NCBI GenBank assembly: GCA_015501605.1 | Contig: JADNRZ010000005.1 | Coordinates: forward strand, 806,001 to 870,000 | DNA length: 64,000 nt | From: Panaeolus papilionaceus | Lineage: Eukaryota; Basidiomycota; Agaricomycetes; Agaricales | Direction of reading: 5' to 3' | Shown here: piece by piece, positions 39,033 through 50,137 of the stretch | How the letters are laid out: each line of letters starts with the position of its first letter | How positions within the stretch are numbered: position 1 is the first letter of the stretch | Position numbers and translations under genes: made by a program | The notes under the pieces: model-generated | The model's input: only the letters and a program-made list of their open reading frames with translations | Told to the model about the DNA's origin: nothing | Databases searched by the model: none

Positions 39033-41498
39033 TCAAGCCTCTTCCTCGGACATAACCATCGTTGTCGTGACTTTAAACAACACGATACCCGTTTCTTCCT
39101 CCGTTGATTGAAGCAACGCAGGGAAAAAAGGGTCTGGAGGTGGCACGTACTGGCACTTGAGTGTCAATGTTGTTTCACTCAACACAGAGACAGGGGCGAG
39201 CTTGGGTCTTGGAGGTACGGGTGTAGTATTTCCTTCCAGCTCCGTTAGAGATGTGAGGATTGTAAGGATAGGTGGGGGCGGGTTGGGGAATGTGGGAGGA
39301 GGGGTTTGAGATAGGTCTGTGGCTGGTCCTGGGGATAGATCCGACTCGTCCTGGGTGGCGTTGTTGTCGTCAGACCCTGGTTGAGTTTGAGCTGCGTCTG
39401 GAGTTTGGATGGGAGGGTCTATAGTTTGGTCATTATCGGTTTCGGTATGCGTTGTAATATTGACTATAGTAGTTGGCTGTATGGGCGCCGTGGCATCCGG
39501 ATTAGATTGTGCTTGTGTCGTATCGTCTCCTGGAGACAATGTGTTATCGTCGTTGTCGTTGTCATCGTCAGCCTCCCCTTCATCCTCTGAAGGTGGTAAA
39601 GGTTGGGCAGCTGGGTCGTTTATGATCGTGTCGAACGTTGTTGAGTCTGTTCCCTCATCCGATTCCTCGGGCTCAGTTGGCGCTAGCGTAGACTCTTCTG
39701 TTTCAACGGGCTGATCATCCGCAAGAACCCCATTTGACGTTGTTGCATCGTCAGTTGTTGACTGAATGTAATCTGGGATCTCCTGGCTAGCCAACTCGTC
39801 CAATGAAGTTACCAGCCCTTCCAGATGGATGTCGTCATTGAACAGGGACGCATCAATATTCAGCAGATCCAGATCCCCTGAATCACCACCCGAGGATTGA
39901 TCTGATGGATTTAAAACCTCCACTTCCTCGAAAACCGACACATCAATCCCAAACAGTGCACTTTCCTCCATAGTCTGAGCCTCCAACATTGCAGCTTCTG
40001 CTGCCAACCGCTCCGCCTCGGCTGCTCGAATAGCCTCTGCCTCCTCCTGTGCTTTCCTCGCACTCTCCACCTGCTCCAAAAGCGTGTCCACCAGGTTCTG
40101 TTGTGTCTGTATGGTGAAGGTTCTTGTTTGCAGCATTTTGGCTATCGCGGGATATGAGAATGAAGGAGGGCCGACATAGTTGAATGTCCTCAGTTCCGGA
40201 AGAAGGCATTCCTGCTTTAAAGCGTTGGCAAATACGGGGTCGCAGAGGCGGATTAGGGAGTCTGTGATGGGTTGAGGGGCAGATGCGTGGAAAGGGAATG
40301 AAAGAGAGAGGGTCGTAAGAGTGGGCATCACCCGCAATAGTTGCTCCAAGCCAACTTCGGATAGTGTGCAGTCAGCCAGACGCAGGGTCTTCAACTGGCA
40401 TTCCGACCGACGAATGAAGCTGATCAACTCCTGCCTTGGACATCTCGTATTTCCCTCTCCGGTATAACACAACGTCGTCAGCTTAGGTGTAGCGATATTT
40501 GAAACGAGTTGGGTAATGTCTGTGTCCTTGTCGTTATGAATGATCATTTCCTCCAGGGACGGAACCAGGACAGGATTCTCCGGCATCTCGTGTCTGTCGT
40601 CCCCGCCAAGAAGTTTGCGGATCGTAAACTTGACCAGATTGGTGGTTTGTCGGAGCATCTCGACGCATTCGTCGTTGTAGAAGGAGTCAAGTTCGAGAGA
40701 GCGTAGTGCATCCCATTGGAAGTTGAGTGAGCGTAGGTAAAGACATGACAGGTTGACGTGGTGAAGTTGTGGGGTATTGGGAAGATTAACTCTGTGAATC
40801 CGATCCCCTTGGCCGCCGGGTGGTTTGAGGAGCACGGAACTTAGCATAGGGAACGACTTCCCCTCCTCCTCCACAGGGAAGAACTTGTAACATAGTGAAG
40901 GGAAACGAATGTCGAGGAGCTTCCACCTATCGGAGTGCTTGTTGAGTGCCACCATAAAACCTTCGGGAGTGGTGCCACCCCAGGAGACATCTTCGGTGGA
41001 GCATAGGCGGATATTAAGGGGTAGTTGGCCAGATCTTGTGAGCCATTCGTCTAATAGTACGACTTGACTTGGAACGGAATTGGGGTTTGTAACCCGAAGG
41101 GTGACGGTTGACCATAATGAAGGTGTTGACCACGCAATTCTTCTCCATGCCCCACAGACTCCCCCAAGAATTAGGGGAACAGCATACTTCTTTAGGTCTG
41201 TGAACTCGTCCATACAGAAAGGTAGGAAGTCAGGCAAGCAACAACGGAATATCTCCGCAATAATCTCTGGAGGCAGAATTCGAATTAGAGGACAGTGAAG
41301 GTCGTTGATTCGTCCTTTTAGTTGATGACTCTGGTTGAACAAGCTCGCAAGTATTGAGGACACGACCTGTATACGAGCTTCCACAACTGTGAGCTCTCCC
41401 GAAGGGTCTTCCGAGAGAGTTGGATCATTGCTCTGCCATGTTTTCGCGATTAAGGTGGGGTCTTGAATGTAGGCATCGATGTCGACTGTCGTGAGCAT
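39033..41498 (-). CDS. F-box protein with acidic Ser/Asp-rich tail (821 aa)
   Basis: An uninterrupted frame. The first ATG is at 41498 (MLTTVDIDAYIQDPTLIAK). The F-box-like segment reads LPPEIIAEIFRCCLPDF (about residues 76-92), followed by LGGVCGAWRRIAWSTPSLWS, the standard pattern of Agaricomycete F-box proteins. Leucine-rich blocks follow up to about residue 480 (CQLKTLRLADCTLSEVGLEQ, TLTTLSLSFPF). A charged coiled-coil segment (QVESARKAQEEAEAIRAAEA) links to a long low-complexity region rich in Asp, Glu, Ser, Thr and Pro, and then an ordered end including LTLKCQYVPPPDPFFPALL and VTTTMVMSEEEA. The acidic tail is unusual for the family and may mediate protein binding. Likely an SCF substrate adaptor; substrate unknown. 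Confidence 0.8.
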   Translation of the reverse strand: MLTTVDIDAYIQDPTLIAKTWQSNDPTLSEDPSGELTVVEARIQVVSSILASLFNQSHQLKGRINDLHCPLIRILPPEIIAEIFRCCLPDFLPFCMDEFTDLKKYAVPLILGGVCGAWRRIAWSTPSLWSTVTLRVTNPNSVPSQVVLLDEWLTRSGQLPLNIRLCSTEDVSWGGTTPEGFMVALNKHSDRWKLLDIRFPSLCYKFFPVEEEGKSFPMLSSVLLKPPGGQGDRIHRVNLPNTPQLHHVNLSCLYLRSLNFQWDALRSLELDSFYNDECVEMLRQTTNLVKFTIRKLLGGDDRHEMPENPVLVPSLEEMIIHNDKDTDITQLVSNIATPKLTTLCYTGEGNTRCPRQELISFIRRSECQLKTLRLADCTLSEVGLEQLLRVMPTLTTLSLSFPFHASAPQPITDSLIRLCDPVFANALKQECLLPELRTFNYVGPPSFSYPAIAKMLQTRTFTIQTQQNLVDTLLEQVESARKAQEEAEAIRAAEAERLAAEAAMLEAQTMEESALFGIDVSVFEEVEVLNPSDQSSGGDSGDLDLLNIDASLFNDDIHLEGLVTSLDELASQEIPDYIQSTTDDATTSNGVLADDQPVETEESTLAPTEPEESDEGTDSTTFDTIINDPAAQPLPPSEDEGEADDDNDNDDNTLSPGDDTTQAQSNPDATAPIQPTTIVNITTHTETDNDQTIDPPIQTPDAAQTQPGSDDNNATQDESDLSPGPATDLSQTPPPTFPNPPPPILTILTSLTELEGNTTPVPPRPKLAPVSVLSETTLTLKCQYVPPPDPFFPALLQSTEEETGIVLFKVTTTMVMSEEEA

Positions 41499-42120
41499 TG
41501 TCAAGATGGGTGGAATGACCTGACCTGGCGTAGAATGGTTGTATAAGGACGCCTGGGAATAGGATTAGTAGCAAGAAAGGGGTTGAACAACGCGTATGGT
41601 TTACCAGTCTCCTGAGATATTATAAAATGTATAATAATGGCCTCGTGGTATTTCGGGATTATAGGACAGGCCTAGATACTCTCATGCTGTACTCAACCGC
41701 CACTCCTGGTCAGCGTCTAAGCCCTCGAATGGGAATCCATGACCCAACGTGACTCCCACGTTGTTCAGGCCTGTCATCACGATAAACTGCCAAGGTTCAT
41801 TTACGACTCATATTTATCATTATTGCAATTTTATTATCATTCGGGTATGTAGATGTATAGCAACAACATAGCTACCATACATCGAGGCAGCGACTTCGAA
41901 GTCTGTTTCTCTCAACGTCGTTCGCTACAAAGTGTCAGGCTAAGCCCCTATGCGACGAGAACTTGACGCGACAATTCAAGGAACTTGGCCGTCTTGCAGT
42001 GTTCAATTGAGAGGAAACAGCCATTCCAGTGCAAAGAATGATATGGACCACGACCATCGCGGTTCGCATTCATGTCCTTGCCGAGAGGTGAGGAGAAGCA
42101 ATCCAATGGCGGTGGTCGCA
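41499..42120. other. intergenic upstream of F-box gene 2
   Basis: About 620 bases containing the F-box gene promoter and the 3' flank of the next minus-strand gene. No supported gene. Confidence 0.55.
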
Positions 42121-43018
42121 TCACCGATCAATGAATCGGGAAACTACGCCTGGTGCTGGTATTCCTGCAAACTGCGAAGGAGGCGGTTTGGACGTCGCCA
42201 TGCTACTGCTATCCTTCAACCAGTGTCGAAAGATGAAATACCCCAGGCACGCTAATATAGCAGTTATGCATCCAATGATCTTGGCTCCAATCACCGAGTG
42301 CTCATGTTCAACCTTTTTTCCCAAGTCAGGAAGGGAGATAAGCAAAAATAAATTTCTCGACTTACCACCGATGTGAACGGTGACAGGATGGGGATGGTAA
42401 AGTGAGACGCGCCCACAAAAGACCACCAACCATCTTGTTTCTTATGTTGTAAGGCGAAGGATTGTCGAGTATAATGAGTAGCCAGATAAATGACCAGAAA
42501 TATCAGCAGCACAATCAAGCACAGCAAGATGATCTGTGACAATTTTTTTTTTTTGATTAGAATGAATATAAAAATCATGATAAATATCACGCTTACAATC
42601 AACCGTTCCAGAGATGCATGCTTGGCCTTGTATTCTTCACCCAACGCGTTCACCTCTCTCTGTTCCATGTAGGGTTGTTATATCACGTCCACCAACGATT
42701 AAATCAATGACCTACCTGGCGCTTCTCTTCTTGTACATGAGCAAGAGCTTTTACCTCCTGCTTATGAACCTCCTGAGCACCAAGCAAAGTCTCCGCCTTG
42801 AGAGCACGAGCAGCCCAGTACTGTTCCGCCACCGTTCGGGGTGTAGGCACCTGTTGGTTATATTCTGGATGCTGTTGAGCTGGTTGTGACAATGAATCCA
42901 CAAGGGTCGATTTGTTTCCCCTACGCGTCGGGGACATCGACCTCATTGCCACTGCCAGGGTTCTGGACATTGTGGTAGAGTCTGGTGGTTGTTTCCTGAG
43001 CTTGGTGGTGGTCGACAT
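42121..43018 (-). CDS. uncharacterised two-TM protein with coiled coil
   Basis: I do not recognise it. Start MSTTTKLRKQPPDSTTMSRT at 43018; the first exon is a Ser/Arg/Gln-rich tail followed by a predicted coiled coil (AARALKAETLLGAQEVHKQE and ALAHVQEEKRQ) that continues over an intron into REVNALGEEYKAKHASLERL. Next comes a strong transmembrane segment IILLCLIVLLIFLVIYLATH, a loop DGWWSFVGASHFTIPILS, then a second segment AKIIGCITAILACLGYFIFR, and a short tail ending VVSRFIDR. Four exons carry consensus splice sites, so a real gene is likely. Both ends are predicted to face the same side. It may be a membrane tether or adaptor; function unknown. Confidence 0.7.
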
Positions 43019-43323
43019 CAATCCACATGCGTACGTCCGGACCGGAAGCAGATCCTTCCGGCTACCATATTTAGCTGCCGTCGGCCCGTCTATGTATGGA
43101 CTTCTATTTTTAGCTAAACGCCCCTAAGTTTCTCCTGGACGGTGGATCTCAGCCAGCTCAGCATCCGACAACGCACGTGTAGATTGTGCAGGGATTACTT
43201 GGCCGAATAAATGCAGATTGAGAAATGTTTTTGAGATCCGACTCTTTCTGATACACTACCACCTGCAGACACAATCCATTTTGGCGTTCAGCTTGCCTCA
43301 ATATCGTTGATCTTCAACCGAAA
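43019..43323. other. divergent promoter region
   Basis: 305 bases between the two-TM gene (minus) and the MFS gene (plus). It should carry both promoters; no TATA box is obvious. Confidence 0.5.
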
Positions 43324-45847
43324 ATGCTCAACCGCGACGCATCCGATGAATCGAGAAAGCTGCTTTTAAGCCCTTACTTTACTATACTCGCTGCAGGGTT
43401 TGGATTTCTGAGCGATGGATGTAAGATCCGTTTTCCTCAAGTGTCAACGTAAATCTCACGCTGATCATCGCAGACCAAAATACCTTGATGACGATGGGCA
43501 ATGTCAGTGCCCTTCTACTTATGTTTGTACAAGTAGGTAGAGCTGCAAAGGTAACACTTTTATAGGTCGTGTTTAGAAAGCTTTATCCACGGGAATATAC
43601 ATCGTCTGTCTCTACACGCGTCTCGAACGCATCTCTCGTTGGTAAGTCTTAAGAGTGCACTGCCAGGGGATCGAAAAGTATCTGATCTACGAACCGCACT
43701 AGGCACAATTATCGGTCAGATCCTAGTAGGCATTCTATGTGACCGCGTCGGTCGCAAGTCAGCGCTTGTTCTTACCACTGCCTTGATTGTGCTTGGTGCA
43801 ACGCTTGCAACTGCGGCTCATGGAGCAAATGGAAGCGTGAGCGGCTTGTTCTGGTTCTTGACCGTGGCAAGGTAACTTAAAAACCGAAGGAAGACTCCAT
43901 ATACATGCTTTGTATCTAATCCTACTTTGCAGGGGTATAACTGGAGTTGTGCGTATAGCCCTCAGCGCGTTGGGTTGGCTTCGAGCTGATTTGCGTTAGG
44001 GTGTGGGCGGAGAGTACCCTGCAGGATCCACGACGGCATCGGAATCAGCAAATGAAAGGTGGGCTGAGCACCGGGGACCAGGTGAAGCTCAAACCTTTTG
44101 AGCTAGAGCGCTGATTCTTATCATATCTATTCCTCTGTCAGTGTTCATCATGGCGACCCACTTCTTGCTTGTTGTAAGTGCGATAACAATCTACAAAGGT
44201 TTACCATGTTCACTTAATTGATATCATCCAGCTCGGATCTCCCCTCGCAATCTCAGTCTTCTTAATCGCATTATTAGCAGCCGGAAACGATAATCTGACT
44301 GCAGTCTGGAGGGCTTCATTCGGAGTTGGAATCGCTCTCCCCTTGGTGGTCTTCTACTTTCGACTTCGAATGGTGAGCTCCAAATTGTACAAGGAGGGTG
44401 CTATCAGACGTCAGTCAGTCGAACTTTCTGCATGAATCAACGCCTGACAGACGATTACTCACAGGTCGCGTTCCTTACGTCCTGGTTATCAAACGCTATT
44501 GGAAGCAGCTTCTGGGAACTTGTGGAGCTTGGTAAGTGCCCCATATGACTCGTTTAGCTAACAGCTGGTGACGATGCAATAGGTTCTTGTTTGACTTTGT
44601 AAGAACCCTTTCGACCCAAGACGTAGATATATCTTTGCCACACTGACTCTTTTCGATGGCGACTATCAGATAACCTTCCCGAATAGCATATTCTCTGCAA
44701 GCATTATTTCGAATGTAATCCACAATGGAGATTTGAAAAGGACAGCCGAGTTTCAGCTCCTTCTCACTTCCCTGGCGCTTCCTGGGACGATTCTCGGAGC
44801 ATTTTTGTGCAATCCATTCGGTCGTCGAAGGACTGTGAGTGCAATACCAATTCAGAATAAATTTCGAACCTCTGATTAGGCGGCCGTTTTTGTAGATGAT
44901 GCTTGGTTTCGCGGGGTACATGGTGTTTGGTTCGATTGCTTTCCTGTGTTACCTTGGAACGAGCTTAGAAACTTGATGGCTTCGACGCAAATTTAGGTCT
45001 CATTCTCGGTCTAGCATACGATAAAATCACCCAGATCATACCTCTATTTGTCGTAATGTAAGTCATCGAACCGCCTCAACAGGGTATTATTCCAATGCGA
45101 GGTATCGAATTCCAGGTATGGACTTATGCAATCTGTTGGACACATGGTGAGATCTTGCTTTGTGCATCAGCAAAATTTCGCGCTGCTCACTTGTCGATAT
45201 ATAACAGGGACCTGGTGATATGATGGGTCTAGTAAGCGCCGAGTGAGTATTGTACTTTGTTGCAAATCTGTTACCCTTGGTAACTGCCTTCTTTGATTCT
45301 GAAGGTCGTATCCGACCTCGATCCGGTAAGCTTTTGTCTGATTCAGTGGTTGTATCTATACTCACTGCTAATTCTACTTATTCAGAGGGACTTGCTATGG
45401 CTTGTCGGCAGCGTTTGGAAAGCTCGGTGCAGCCGTCGGGACTCAGGTGTTCAAACCTATCCAAGAACACCTAGGCAAAAAGTATGTTACACATCACTTG
45501 CAATTATACTCGACAGATTGGTGCCCAGCTTAATATCACTGCACAGGTGGACTTTCATAATCGCAGGTAAGCAGACCCACTGGGGGCATCGTCTCGTCTT
45601 TGGAAACCTAACACGCAAATAATGGATTCTGACGGGCATCCTTATAATCTGTCCAGCGATTTGCGGCACAGCAGGAATCATCGTCACCTACTTCCTCATT
45701 CCAGATCTAACAGGGATAGATCTGGCGGATGAAGATGAAAAGTTCATGCAATACTTGAGTGACAACGGATGGACAGGTCGGGTCGGGGAAGAAAACGAGG
45801 CGTTGAGAGACGACGACGACGCATCAGCGAGCAAGGATAGTATCTGA
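43324..45847 (+). CDS. MFS transporter, phosphate/glycerophosphodiester (Git1/Pho84-like)
   Basis: A twelve-TM proton symporter of the PHS group, which takes up phosphate or glycerophosphoinositol/-choline at the plasma membrane. Start MLNRDASDESRKLLLSPYF leads into TM1 AAGFGFLSDGYQNTL, the family DGY-type motif. The MFS A-like loop is VGILCDRVGRKSALVLTT (about 43731-43785). ITGVGVGGEYPAGSTTASES (44020) is the TM4 signature of the phosphate/sugar-acid group. The second half includes SIFSASIISNVIH, GTILGAFLCNPFGRRRTMML and MQSVGHMGPGDMMGLVSAES. The cytosolic tail ends in an acidic ADEDEKFMQYLSDNGWTG plus DDDDASASKDSI. Around twelve short introns occur. Git1 versus Pho84 cannot be separated confidently from sequence alone. 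Confidence 0.87.
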
Positions 45848-46083
45848 GGGGTTCATTTTGTAGACTATTGCATCCCCGGAGTTTAGTATCCTTGGATCGC
45901 TTATGCTCTCATGGTGGTTGAACCTCTGTAATGGTTTCTTGATCTGAGGCCCTTACTTGTAACTATCATTCTTCTTAGTCTCCCGTAGTCAGACATATGC
46001 CCCCCTTCGGGGGTTTCGTTGCCAAGACGCGAAGTCCCTGGCGTACGCGGGCTGCAAAGCGTTCACAGAAAAGGCAGGCACTA

Positions 46084-46187
46084 TCCTCCTTAGCTCAGTT
46101 GGTAGAGCGCGTCACTTGTAATTTCTTGTGTTCCACATGAACTTTAAGTTCATGACGAGGTCAGTCGTTCGAGTCGGCTAGGTGGAA
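46084..46187 (+). tRNA. tRNA-Thr (anticodon UGU) with 31-nt intron
   Basis: A complete cloverleaf can be drawn. D stem GCTC/GAGC (46093-46096/46105-46108), anticodon stem CGTCA/TGACG fully paired (46110-46114/46153-46157), loop CTTGTAA with anticodon TGT (46117-46119), and T arm AGTCG/CGGCT with loop TTCGAGT. The intron 46121-46151 sits after position 37, the standard site. The mature length is 73 nt. The A box TAGCTCAGTTGG and B box GTTCGAGTC are present. The acceptor stem TCCTCCT/AGGTGGA has one T-T mismatch (fourth pair) and begins with U-A rather than G-C, so it could be a weak or drifting copy. Confidence 0.85.
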
Positions 46188-46212
46188 CTGAGAAACTCTA
46201 AGTTCGAGTATA

Positions 46213-46217
46213 TTTTT
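46213..46217 (+). terminator. oligo-T RNA polymerase III terminator
   Basis: TTTTT lies 26 bases downstream of the tRNA 3' end and fits a Pol III stop. Confidence 0.5.
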
Positions 46218-46347
46218 GAAGAAAAAGAGTCAAAAGGACGTTTAATTAATAACCCAAAAGGCACCCCTATGCTTACAACCAAAGCAGACAAAAAGACATT
46301 CCAAACACCTATAATTTTTTATTGGAGGTTTAGACACCTGCCTTCAA

Positions 46348-48469
46348 CTAATCCGCACGCCTGTCGTGTCTGGGTACAAAGAGCCATACCACGACCATGA
46401 CGGCCATCATCGCGATTACACTGATAACTGATTTTAGCGCCGATCATTCAGCGATCATAATTATTGACGACTCACAATGGTTGCAAGGAGCCAATTCCGT
46501 ACTTGGAAGCAAGCACACCAGTGATAAATGGGAGAGTAGCAGAACCAGCCATTCCGAGACCGGTAACGAGTCCAACAGAGCCTGTTAAGAGCGATCTTGG
46601 AAGGATGCGAGTCATGTGTGAAACGAGGAGGGGGAAGACGGGGCCCATGACAAGGCCAACGAGTGATATCTAGTACATGGTCGTATAAATCACCTTTCTC
46701 AGACTAGAAACAGCTAGAAACAGAGGTACTTACAGCGACGGCGTTTCCGGTGATAGATGGAACGAACCACACCGTAAGCTCCAAGCTAGACGATGATTAG
46801 TTTTATCCGCAACGCGCCAGGAGGACATGAACGAGCTCACGCAATGCCTATTACACCATATATAATGATGATCCGCCATACACCAACGAGGTTGTTCAAC
46901 CAAATGAGACCCACACGCCCAAGAGCAAGTCCACCAAAGAATCCTGATGAAATAAAGCCAGAATGGGGACCACCACCACGTTCACGAATAATGAACGTCA
47001 CGATCCAACCTAAGGTCAAGTTTAATTAGGTGATCTAGCAAATTGGTAGGGAGGATGGATTTACCCCCAAGAGTGACTTCAACACCGATGTAAATCAACG
47101 CGAAAACAGTAAGCAGATGGACAGCTTTGATGCCAACAATCTGCTGGAACTTGTTTCCATCTTGACCAGGATTAACTTCGCCAACTGGCTCTTGACCTGC
47201 TTCGCGTTGCACCTCTAAACAAAACAGGTGAGAAGGGATCATCTAGTATATGGGCGTATGCAAAACCTTCTTGTCGTCGAAACCTGAAAACCCAGATCAA
47301 GATTGCAATATTGAGGACAGAAAGACCCGCTGAGAGTGCGTAATGAAATGCCCAGCGACGATCTACTAGTTCAGAGAAATAGGTGGATGCAAAGGGGGAT
47401 GTAAACGCTCCCAGTCCTGGGTATTCAGCTTCATTAATACGCAGTAACAAAAAACAGGGCTAGAGTGGAGTACCATAGGCTCCATGCATGATGCCCAACT
47501 TGAAATTCATGTTTTCTTGAAGACTTCCAACGAATCCATTTGCCTGTGCACTCTACTTCCGTGATTAGCACTTTTTAAAGGATTTGAAGCAAGCAAAGCT
47601 CTACCTGAATGGCAAGTCCGAATCCCGCAAGAAAATATGCGCAGACAAGGAGGGGAAATGGAGGGGCAGTCATGACGATTATGTAGGATATTAGTTGACT
47701 TGTCGCTGCGAAAACTAGGACCTAGATGAGATTGGGTCAGCTCACGCACTTGACGGATTTATGATGAACGCATTATTATGGTACCTTTCCAAATCCAATC
47801 TTGTCGTTCAGCCAGACATTTGCAGCAGCGCCAGAGACATAACCCTAAAAATAACATTAAAATCGTTGATATGATGCATCGCTCCCACTTACAATGCAGT
47901 TGGTAATAAAAATCATGGACACAATTGTGAAGCCAACCTGTCAAGCCAAGCAAATTAGTATCTACACACTATATCATGATTTATGTAGTGTATACCCCAT
48001 AATATTCCTGTATCCTGGGAAGGAGGGGACCCGTTGAACCATCATTCCAACCGACGAGGTAGATACACCAGCAGAGGGTCAAAAATTGGATCCAGCCATT
48101 ATGGCGTTGTTTGGGTGTCAACCGAAGGGGTGTCCGTGAAGTGTCAGATGTGTTATCTACGTCGTCAACTGATGAACTCGCTACGGCGACATTTTCCTTC
48201 AGTACTCTCATCGGAATAGAGGTATCAGAGTTTTGGCGTGCGAGACTCAATGACCTTCTTGGCGGGTTAGAATAATATAAGGAGTCGTTGTATGCCTTTA
48301 GCCCATGTGTGCCAATAGTTTTACATCCTGATGGTCCAAGGTATGCCGGCTCTAGAGTTGGCATGCTACTCAGAGACTTGGAGCCAGCTTCGTCAGGTGA
48401 ATTGTGGTGGACCGCATTCAGGGCAAATGACCCGATAGCTGCTGACTGTAAAAGAGAGGGAATAGACAT
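46348..48469 (-). CDS. MFS transporter, Bsc6-like
   Basis: A major facilitator of the fungal Bsc6/fucose-permease-like group; substrate unknown. The long cytosolic N terminus starts MSIPSLLQSAAIGSFALNAV and is Ser/Arg-rich. TM1 carries the family signature FLTLCWCIYLVGWNDGSTGP followed by LLPRIQEYYGV. Downstream exons give NVWLNDKIGFGKVL, PPFPLLVCAYFLAGFGL, NMNFKLGIMHGAYGLGAFTS, DRRWAFHYALSAGLSVLNIA, IYIGVEVTLGGWIVTFIIRE and FFGGLALGRVGLIWLN. The end is ISLVGLVMGPVFPLLVSHM, SVGLVTGLGMAGSA, GIGSLQP and MMAVMVVVWLFVPRHDRRAD. The coding sequence has about ten introns and an intact reading frame. It converges on the tRNA-Thr gene on the other strand. Confidence 0.85.
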
Positions 48470-48924
48470 TGTAGAACCCAGATAAGATTCGAAAGCCAGA
48501 TTTTATTTTAAACCCTGTTGAACAATCCAAATGGGTTCAGATATTCTGGTTTGAAGTTTCCCATCGCTTTTGGGCGTTCACAATCGGCCGACGTCAAGAC
48601 ATAAGTTTAAGAGTCATTTGGCGGCATCAAACAGGGCACAGAAGTCGAAAGAAGCTCCAGCCGATAGATAATTACGTGGCCCCATGACAAAGATAAGTAA
48701 AAATGTTTGCCTTGAGGTGACATGAGGACTGACAAGACAAAGCAAATGAAAGGGCTTAAGTTTGTTACAAGTCAGGGATTGCTGATGTATTGAGGGTTAT
48801 TTGTCAGGGGCTTTAACTGAAAGCGACAAAGTTTAGACACTTGTTCTTGTCCATTTACCATACATTCTTAGCTTTTTGACAAACCTTCGCTGCTTTTTAT
48901 TTTAAACTAAAATTTAAGTCTTGC
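48470..48924. other. divergent promoter region
   Basis: 455 bases between the Bsc6-like transporter (minus) and the Aly/REF gene (plus). No gene and no clear regulatory motif are identified. Confidence 0.5.
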
Positions 48925-49803
48925 ATGCAATCATCAAGAAATAAACCTTACAATGCGGAAGAGAGGCGAAATCTTAATGCCTTTCATGGCCCGAAGAAGC
49001 AGCTTTTGGGCGTCAAGCCTGACCTCCCGTCACCAGCATGGAAAAAAGACGCCTCAGAAGGATCGTCCAAGTCGAGTACCACACAAGGCGGCAGGGTATT
49101 CCTGAGTAATTTACCGACGGACGTGTCGGAGACAGAACTACAGGTAAGCCTTTGTTTTTTGTTCCATGCATAGTATGGAGTCCAATGCAGTTTCACGTCT
49201 TTTTATAGGACCTGTTCAAGAAAACCGTTGGTGCATTGAAGGATTGCTTTCTGGTGTACAACTCGCAGGGTAAATCAAAAGGAATGGCTGTCTTGACCTT
49301 TCAGCGACCTGGAGACGCTGTGATTGCTCGGCAGAAGTATAATGGGAAGATAATCGACGGACGTATGTATCTCTGCACATTCAACAGTTGAAAATCAGTA
49401 ACAAGAGGCCACCAGGTCGCCATATAAAACTCGAGCTTCTTGTCGATCAAGACCTTCCGACGCCTGCGGTTGCAGCTGCACAACGCGCTCCCAGCTTGCT
49501 GAACCGTATTAGCCCTGCTGTTGCACCACCCCAACCAGTCCATCCAACGGCTTTCAGCGTTACTTTTCCTCCAAGGTGCGGTGTATGTTCCACAAAGTTT
49601 CTCAGTCTACTCATTTATTTTTATTCAGTCGCCCTGCCAAAAAACCCATTGTTGTCTCCCCTCCTATTGCCGTCCTTCCAAGAAGAAAAGTCAAGAAAGG
49701 ACCTAAACGGTTAAAAAAGCGAACGGTGACGCTGGAAGACCTTGACAAGGAGATGGAAGATTATCGTGCAGGTGCACCAAACCTCATGGAAGGAACGCTT
49801 TGA
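48925..49803 (+). CDS. YRA1: Aly/REF (Yra1-type) mRNA export factor
   Basis: A TREX-associated adaptor that binds mRNA and hands it to the Mex67-type export receptor in the nucleus. Start MQSSRNKPYNAEERRNLNAF is followed by a basic/acidic linker. The RRM reads GGRVFLSNLPTDVSETELQ (RNP2 VFLSNL) and KDCFLVYNSQGKSKGMAVLT (RNP1-like KGMAVLTF), then KYNGKIIDGR. A Pro/Ala-rich region follows, and the C-terminal FoP/UAP56-binding motif is RTVTLEDLDKEMEDYRAG, as in ALYREF. A basic PRRKVKKGPKRLKKR stretch acts as a likely NLS/RNA-binding patch. Three or four introns interrupt it. The gene is intact. Confidence 0.92.
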
Positions 49804-50137
49804 ACGATTAATTTGTGTCCGTTACTGCTCTAATTTATCATAGCTCAGGTTTGCTCACATACTTTTTTGCTCATTACACACATTTGTAACATACCAATAT
49901 CCCTTGCATTATTTTTTCTTACCCTGACCTTGAATTTTATATACCAGTGATAAATTGAAGCGACGCGACGCGTTATTAGCGCTTATGTCATTACCCCTAT
50001 CTTATCATTGTCGGAATTTCAAAATTGAGTCTCGATTAGTATTGTAGAGATAAGACCGAGTAGGGTTCATTTCCTCTTTGTCTCTTTACCATCAGATCCA
50101 TTGATAGTAGGCAGGTAACTGTACCGCCTAGCTGGCC
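49804..50137. other. intergenic, Aly/REF to phosphofructokinase-2
   Basis: 334 AT-rich bases between two plus-strand genes. No additional feature. Confidence 0.6.

Noticed and set aside
39381..39714. Plus-strand frames rich in Val/Ser
   Set aside because: Mirror of the acidic low-complexity tail of the minus-strand F-box gene.
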